Positions 59,383 through 64,000 of a stretch of 64,000 nt of DNA are shown piece after piece. Under the pieces are notes generated by a model. That model was not told the origin of the DNA. It did not search any database and worked only from the letters and a program-made list of their open reading frames with translations. Position numbers and translations under genes: made by a program. Position 1 is the stretch's first letter, and every line of letters starts with the position of its first letter. The stretch is from Oscillospiraceae bacterium (GTDB lineage Bacteria; Bacillota; Clostridia; Oscillospirales; Oscillospiraceae): the NCBI GenBank assembly GCA_015067435.1, contig SVMM01000008.1:87853-151852 (forward strand). Reading direction: 5' to 3'.

Positions 59383-61767
59383 ATGGATGACAACAGACCC
59401 AGAGGCAGGGAAAAGCATGTTACCGGCGAGGGCAAGGATATCTATAAACGCGGGGACGGACTCGGCACGGGGCCGGTCGGCAGCGCGGACGGACACGCCG
59501 GAAGGACGGGATCGGGCGGCAGCGGCGGCGGAGGCAAGCGCGCCGGCGGCGGCAGCTCGCTTTTGACCATCATCATCGCCGCGATCGTGCTGCTCGGCGG
59601 CGGAGGCGCAGGGCTGAGCGGGCTGCTGGGCGGCTCGTCCGGACAGGGCGGCACGACGACGACCACGCCGAGCGGCTATACGCAGCAGCAACAGCAACAG
59701 TCCTCCGGCGGCATGAGCGCGAATCTGAGCAGCATGCTCGGCAGCTTCGGCAACGTGTCCACCGGCTGGAGCGCGGGCAGCAACACCGGCCGGCTGAACA
59801 CGGAGGTCGCGAGCGGCGCGCGCGCCAAGCGCACCCAGATCCTCGGCGGCGGCAAGGACACCGTGACCATCATGGTCTATATGTGCGGCACCGATCTGGA
59901 GTCCAAATATGGCATGGGCACGGCGGATCTCAATGAGATGGCGTCGGCGACGATCAGCGACAAGGTCAACATCATCGTCTACACCGGCGGGTGCAAGAAG
60001 TGGAAGAACAACGTCGTCAGCAGCAGCGTCAACCAGATCTACAAGGTGGAGAACGGCGGATTGCAGGCGCTGGCGCAGGACCGCAGCGCTCCCGCGATGA
60101 CGCTGCCATCCACGCTCAGCGGCTTTATCCAGTACTGCGCGCAGAACTATCCCGCGAACCGCAACGAGCTGATCTTCTGGGATCACGGCGGCGGCTCGCT
60201 GAGCGGCTACGGCTACGACGAGAAGAACACGAGCGCGGGCTCCATGAGCCTCAGCGGCATCAATCAGGCGCTCAAGGACGGCGGCGTGACCTTTGACTTC
60301 ATCGGCTTCGACGCCTGCCTGATGGCGACGCTGGAAAACGCACTGATGCTCACGAATTACGCCGACTATCTGATCGCGTCGGAGGAGACGGAGCCGGGCG
60401 TCGGCTGGTACTACACCAACTGGCTCACGGCGCTTTCCAAGAACACGTCCATGCCGACGCTGGAGATCGGCAAGAACATCGTCGACGACTTCGTCAGCGT
60501 CTGCAACCAGAAGTGCAGGGGGCAGGACACGACCCTCTCGGTCGTCGACCTCGCGGAGCTGGAGGCGACGGTGCCGAACGCGTTCAAGGACTTTGCCGTC
60601 GAGACGATCCAGCTGCAAAACAGCGAGTTCAAGCGCGTCTCGAACGCGCGCGGCCAGACGCGGGAGTTCGCCGCGTCCAACAAGATCGATCAGGTCGATC
60701 TCGTCCATCTGGCGACGAACCTCGGCAGCACGGAGAGCAAAGAGCTTGCGAACACGTTGCTCTCCGCAGTGAAGTACAACAAGACCTCTTCCACGGTGTC
60801 CAACGCCTACGGGCTTTCCATCTACTTCCCGTACCAGAAGACCTCGAAGGTCAAGACGGCGGCGGCGACGTATGACGCCATCGGACTCGACGACGAGTAC
60901 ACGCGCTGCATCCAGCAGTTTGCCAGCATGGGAACCGCCGGACAGACGGTGTCGAGCAGCGTGTCCGGCAACGCGGCGAGCCCGCTGTCCTCGCTTCTCG
61001 GCGCGGTGGCGTCCGGCGGCAGCGGCAGCAGCATCGCGGGCGGCGACATGGTCTCTCAGGTGCTGTTGAACGTGCTCGCGAGCAGCATGACCGGCGGGCG
61101 CTCCATCGACACCGACCGCGCGGCTGCGTATCTGACGGACAACCAGTTCGACTCCGCGCAGCTGGTCTGGCTGGGCGACGAGCCGCAGATCGCGCTGAGC
61201 GAGGAGCAGTGGAGCCTCGTCAACGATCTGGCGCTGAGCGTGTTCTACGACGACGGCAACGGCTATATCGATCTGGGTCTGGACAACGTGTTTGAGTTTA
61301 CGGACAGCGGCGCGCTCAAGGGTGTGTACGACGGCACATGGCTTGCCATCGACAATCAGCCGGTGGCGTATTATCACACCGGCGACGTCTATGACGGCGA
61401 CAGCTACGCGATCTCCGGCTATGTGCCCTGCATGGTGAACGGCGAGCGCGCGGAGCTGCTGCTGATGTTCGACAACGAGCATCCCTACGGATATATCACG
61501 GGCTATCGCGCGGTGTACGACGAGAACACGACAGAAACCGTCGCCAAAAGCTCCGGCGAGCTCGTCGACGGCGACAAGGTCGAGTTCATCTGCGACTACT
61601 ACACCTACGGCGGCGAGTATTACGACAGCTTTCTCTTCGGCGCGCCGTGGACGTATCACGCGGACGCGCAGATCAGCAACGTCATCATCGACGCGTCAAA
61701 GGCGAACGCAATGTATCGCTTCACCGACATCTACGGGCAGAACTACTGGACGCCCCAGATCCCGTAA
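59383..61767 (+). CDS. Clostripain-related (C11) cysteine peptidase, membrane-anchored
   Basis: A 794-residue protein. A Gly-rich cytoplasmic tail including EGKDIYKRGDGLGTGPVG (residues 16-33) and a membrane helix (about 58-82) precede a C11 peptidase domain. The catalytic His268 is in FWDHGGGSLSGYG and Cys312 in GFDACLMATLE; both are intact. Gln-rich and Ser/Gly-rich linkers flank the domain, and the last 200 residues form an unassigned beta-rich domain. It likely cleaves extracellular proteins after Arg or Lys. GGGAGG precedes the start. Confidence 0.9.
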   Translation: MDDNRPRGREKHVTGEGKDIYKRGDGLGTGPVGSADGHAGRTGSGGSGGGGKRAGGGSSLLTIIIAAIVLLGGGGAGLSGLLGGSSGQGGTTTTTPSGYTQQQQQQSSGGMSANLSSMLGSFGNVSTGWSAGSNTGRLNTEVASGARAKRTQILGGGKDTVTIMVYMCGTDLESKYGMGTADLNEMASATISDKVNIIVYTGGCKKWKNNVVSSSVNQIYKVENGGLQALAQDRSAPAMTLPSTLSGFIQYCAQNYPANRNELIFWDHGGGSLSGYGYDEKNTSAGSMSLSGINQALKDGGVTFDFIGFDACLMATLENALMLTNYADYLIASEETEPGVGWYYTNWLTALSKNTSMPTLEIGKNIVDDFVSVCNQKCRGQDTTLSVVDLAELEATVPNAFKDFAVETIQLQNSEFKRVSNARGQTREFAASNKIDQVDLVHLATNLGSTESKELANTLLSAVKYNKTSSTVSNAYGLSIYFPYQKTSKVKTAAATYDAIGLDDEYTRCIQQFASMGTAGQTVSSSVSGNAASPLSSLLGAVASGGSGSSIAGGDMVSQVLLNVLASSMTGGRSIDTDRAAAYLTDNQFDSAQLVWLGDEPQIALSEEQWSLVNDLALSVFYDDGNGYIDLGLDNVFEFTDSGALKGVYDGTWLAIDNQPVAYYHTGDVYDGDSYAISGYVPCMVNGERAELLLMFDNEHPYGYITGYRAVYDENTTETVAKSSGELVDGDKVEFICDYYTYGGEYYDSFLFGAPWTYHADAQISNVIIDASKANAMYRFTDIYGQNYWTPQIP

Positions 61768-61775
61768 CCTCCCAC

Positions 61776-61817
61776 AACGAAAAGAAACACGGCCAAAAGG
61801 CCGTGTTTCTTTTCGTT
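61776..61817. terminator. Bidirectional terminator
   Basis: AACGAAAAGAAACACGGCC, loop AAAA, and its complement (19 pairs) separate the protease and bactofilin genes; T-rich segments lie inside the stem ends. Confidence 0.85.
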
Positions 61818-61831
61818 ATCTTGCGCAAAAA

Positions 61832-62623
61832 TCAGTTGCCGCCCATGTCGATCTTGCCGGAGACCTTGGCACCACGGGACATGGCGAGCGTGCCGGTTTT
61901 GATGTCGCCGATGACCTGTGCATTCTCGGTCAGCGTGATGTTGTTCTGCACGTTGAGGTTGCCGCGGATCGTGCCGGAGCAGACGATGTTGTTGGCGCGG
62001 ATGTTGCCGTTGACGGACGAAACCTCGTTGATGGACACGTCGCCGCCCACCATGGCGTCGCCGATGAGCGTGCAGTCGACCAGAACGAGCTCCGCAGCCG
62101 CGATGCTGCTGGTGGTGTTGGCGTGGATCGTCACCTTGCCGTCGGACGCGATCTCGCCCTTGAAGTCGCCGCAGATCTCCACGTCGCTGTCCGAGCGGAG
62201 CGTGCCCTCCATCGAGGTGCCCTCGGCGAAGTAGGTGCAGTTGGCGCGCCTGACCGGAGCGGAGCGCACGGGCTGCGGCGCAGGTTGCGGCGCGGGAGCG
62301 CTTTCAAAAACAGGCTGCGGCGCCGGCGCGGGGGCAGGTGCGGGAGCCGGAGCGGGCGCGGGCGCGACCGGCTCGGCGGCGGCAGGCTGCTCGCTCGGCC
62401 ACTGGACGGGCTCCTCAAAGGCGGCCGGCTCCTGCGCGGGCGCGGGGGCAGGCTCGGATGCGGCGGGCTCGGCAAAGCTCTCGGCGGCGGGAGCCTCAGC
62501 AGGAACATCCTCCAGCCTTTCCAATTGATTGAGATCCTCCAGCTCGTCCTCGCCGTCCTCCGGCGCTTTGCCCAAGCCGAACATTTCATACATTGCCTGG
62601 CTGAAGTTGTCTTTCTTGCTCAT
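61832..62623 (-). CDS. Bactofilin-family cytoskeletal protein with long Ala-Pro linker
   Basis: A 263-residue protein. The C-terminal 130 residues are a bactofilin (DUF583) beta-helix with repeated glycine/valine turns (FAEGTSMEGTLRSDSDVEI, CGDFKGEIASDGKVTIH, VGGDVSINEVSSVNGNIRA). The first 50 residues are acidic and helical, followed by an Ala/Pro/Glu-rich linker (about 45-125). Bactofilins polymerise without nucleotide and help place envelope enzymes. The polysaccharide deacetylase gene lies directly upstream in the same direction (28-base gap), suggesting a shared envelope role. Confidence 0.9.
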   Translation of the reverse strand: MSKKDNFSQAMYEMFGLGKAPEDGEDELEDLNQLERLEDVPAEAPAAESFAEPAASEPAPAPAQEPAAFEEPVQWPSEQPAAAEPVAPAPAPAPAPAPAPAPQPVFESAPAPQPAPQPVRSAPVRRANCTYFAEGTSMEGTLRSDSDVEICGDFKGEIASDGKVTIHANTTSSIAAAELVLVDCTLIGDAMVGGDVSINEVSSVNGNIRANNIVCSGTIRGNLNVQNNITLTENAQVIGDIKTGTLAMSRGAKVSGKIDMGGN

Positions 62624-62651
62624 TTCGATTTCCTCATTTCCCTTATATTGA

Positions 62652-63677
62652 TTAATATGGATAATTGTAAAGAACAGGCATGGTGGATGGCGTTATTTCC
62701 GAGAAAGTAAAGCCCATCGCACGAAGCCGGTCGATCACCGGACCGATTGCGGCGGCGGTCGACGTTTTCGAGGAGGTGTCGTGGAACAGGACGAAGCCGC
62801 GAACCTTACCCTCCGCGCTGCTGACCACCTGATCGACAATTGCCTGAGCCGTCTTCTGCGAGCCGACGGCGTCCTCGCTTGAGATGTTCCAGTCAAAGGG
62901 GACAAAGCCGCGCCGGATCATCTCGGAGAGAACCTCCTGATAAAAACCGCCGTCATAACCGTTGATGCTGCCGCCGGGGAAGCGGAACACCGTGGGCGTC
63001 ACGCCGGTCGCCTCCTGTATTTGCACAAAGTTCCGGTGGAACTCGTCCAGAAAGCTTTCGACAGAGGTGTATACCTCGGCGTAACTGTGCGAGAAGGAAT
63101 GCATTCCGATCGTATGCCCAGCTTCGACGATCTTGCGCATACGCGCCAGATTGGCCGGATCGGACTGGCCGACGACGAAAAACGTTGCCTTGACGTTCTT
63201 TTCCGCCAGCACCTTCAGTATCTCGTCCGTCCGTTCGGACGGACCGTCGTCAAAGGTCAGATAGATCGTGTTTTCCACGCGTTCCGTGGCGTGATAGGGC
63301 TGCGGCGCGTAGAAATCGGGATACAGCTGCTCGTAATCGGGCGGGTCGGCTGAGGGTGGCAGGACGGCTTCGTTTGGCTGCGCATCCGGCTCAATGGGAT
63401 CGGCCGGCGGCTCCGGCTCCGTCAGCTCGGGCACGCCCTCCGGTTCGTATACGCCCACCGGCTGCGGCTGTCCGGGCTCTGCGGGCTCCGTGGGTTTCGC
63501 CGGCTCCGTCTGCTCCGGCGCCGTGGGCTCTACGGATTCGGTAGTTTCCGTTTGAGGCGCGGCGCTCCGCACAGCCTGCCGGTAGAACTTTACGGCAAGC
63601 AGGGACGGTATCATAATCAGGATGCAGACCGCGATAAAAATCAGATTTTTAAAGAAACGGACGCTACCAAAATACAA
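62652..63677 (-). CDS. Membrane-anchored polysaccharide deacetylase
   Basis: A 341-residue NodB-domain protein. An N-terminal anchor helix (about residues 9-30) and a Pro/Glu/Thr-rich linker (about 40-125) precede the catalytic domain. TFDDGPS supplies the base and metal Asp, HSFSH the metal histidines, RFPGGS the conserved arginine loop, and the late LFHD the catalytic histidine. It probably deacetylates peptidoglycan or another surface glycan. The start is TTG at 63677 with AGGTGA eight bases ahead; the nearest ATG upstream is out of frame. Confidence 0.88.
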   Translation of the reverse strand: MYFGSVRFFKNLIFIAVCILIMIPSLLAVKFYRQAVRSAAPQTETTESVEPTAPEQTEPAKPTEPAEPGQPQPVGVYEPEGVPELTEPEPPADPIEPDAQPNEAVLPPSADPPDYEQLYPDFYAPQPYHATERVENTIYLTFDDGPSERTDEILKVLAEKNVKATFFVVGQSDPANLARMRKIVEAGHTIGMHSFSHSYAEVYTSVESFLDEFHRNFVQIQEATGVTPTVFRFPGGSINGYDGGFYQEVLSEMIRRGFVPFDWNISSEDAVGSQKTAQAIVDQVVSSAEGKVRGFVLFHDTSSKTSTAAAIGPVIDRLRAMGFTFSEITPSTMPVLYNYPY

Positions 63678-64000
63678 ACATGAATCACCTGCCAGCGGGC
63701 ATCAAACACGCCCGCCATTCTCTAGCAGTCTAAGAGTATACCACACTTTCCGAATAAGTAAAATACTTTTTTTGCTTTTATCCAAAAAAATTATCACAAA
63801 CCGTCACGATTTCACAGAATCTGGTCTTTCCGGGGCTTCGCACTGCCCTCCGGTTGCCGGCAAACTTGGAAAAATGGTTGCCAATCGCGGAAAAAGGCAT
63901 TATACTGTCAGATAAATTGATTCCGGGAGCTTCCTGTATAGTTGAAACGTGACAGGGGTTGACGCAAAAAGATACCTCAAGTAGATTTGAAACATCACTG
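63678..64000. other. Gene-free right edge
   Basis: No gene is seen in this 323-base stretch. A leader hairpin GCGGGC...GCCCGC lies at about 63696-63717. A minus-strand -10 TATACT at 63735-63740, with a poor -35 box, probably serves the deacetylase. The centre is AT-rich without clear repeats. An outward-facing promoter sits at the end. Confidence 0.6.
63959..63987 (+). promoter_or_regulatory. Outward-facing promoter at the window edge
   Basis: TTGACG (63959-63964) and TAGATT (63982-63987) with a 17-base spacer point toward a gene beyond the window. Confidence 0.45.

Overview
The window looks like the chromosome of an anaerobic, GC-rich gut Firmicute (class Clostridia, probably Oscillospirales; inferred). 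Genes sit in short operons with strong AGGAGG-type ribosome sites, sigma-A-like promoters and many hairpin terminators. The content is strictly anaerobic: ferredoxin-dependent 2-oxoacid oxidoreductase, radical SAM chemistry, molybdenum hydroxylases and several Fe-S proteins. A YdaO/KimA-type transporter, a DUF1292 protein, AzlCD and a bactofilin fit the same group. No rRNA, tRNA, CRISPR array, integrase or insertion sequence was recognised.

Layout. 1-10.6 kb: a three-subunit xanthine-dehydrogenase-type enzyme (xdhABC), a MocA-like cytidylyltransferase, a fused Fe-S/Mo hydroxylase, and selD-yqeB-yqeC, the genes associated with selenium-dependent molybdenum hydroxylases, next to a ModE-like regulator. 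10.6-19.2 kb: a TetR-led carbohydrate kinase/class II aldolase/GtrA/aminotransferase operon, divergent from an aldehyde dehydrogenase, a YitT protein and a pyridoxal-kinase-like gene. 19.2-25.5 kb: aromatic acid metabolism (acyl-CoA ligase, iorAB, an arylacetate-CoA ligase, an ACT protein), including a Phe-rich leader peptide and terminator ahead of the ligase gene. 25.6-28.5 kb: a small protein, then a radical SAM/SPASM enzyme directly upstream of a membrane protein with a Cys-Ala repeat tail. 28.6-33.4 kb: azlCD, a flavodoxin-ferredoxin protein, RluA, Nudix and a glycosyltransferase.

33.4-53.2 kb: a purine-degradation island with an 8-oxoguanine-deaminase-like amidohydrolase, a BMP-type ABC importer, ygeW, ygeY, a YheO/DauR-like regulator, two fold-type II PLP enzymes, hyuA, ygfK, a 45-residue membrane protein and ssnA. 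With the molybdenum/selenium genes at the left end it resembles the ygeW-xdhD gene set linked to anaerobic purine and urate breakdown in gut bacteria. A plausible flow is import, deamination and hydroxylation, reduction by YgfK, ring opening by HyuA/SsnA-type hydrolases, then carbamoyl transfer and PLP chemistry. The order is inferred.

53.2-64 kb: an intergenic repeat region, then cell-envelope genes: class A PBP, KimA-like transporter, clostripain-type protease, bactofilin and polysaccharide deacetylase. The window opens inside a gene and ends in a non-coding stretch with a probable promoter pointing out of it.
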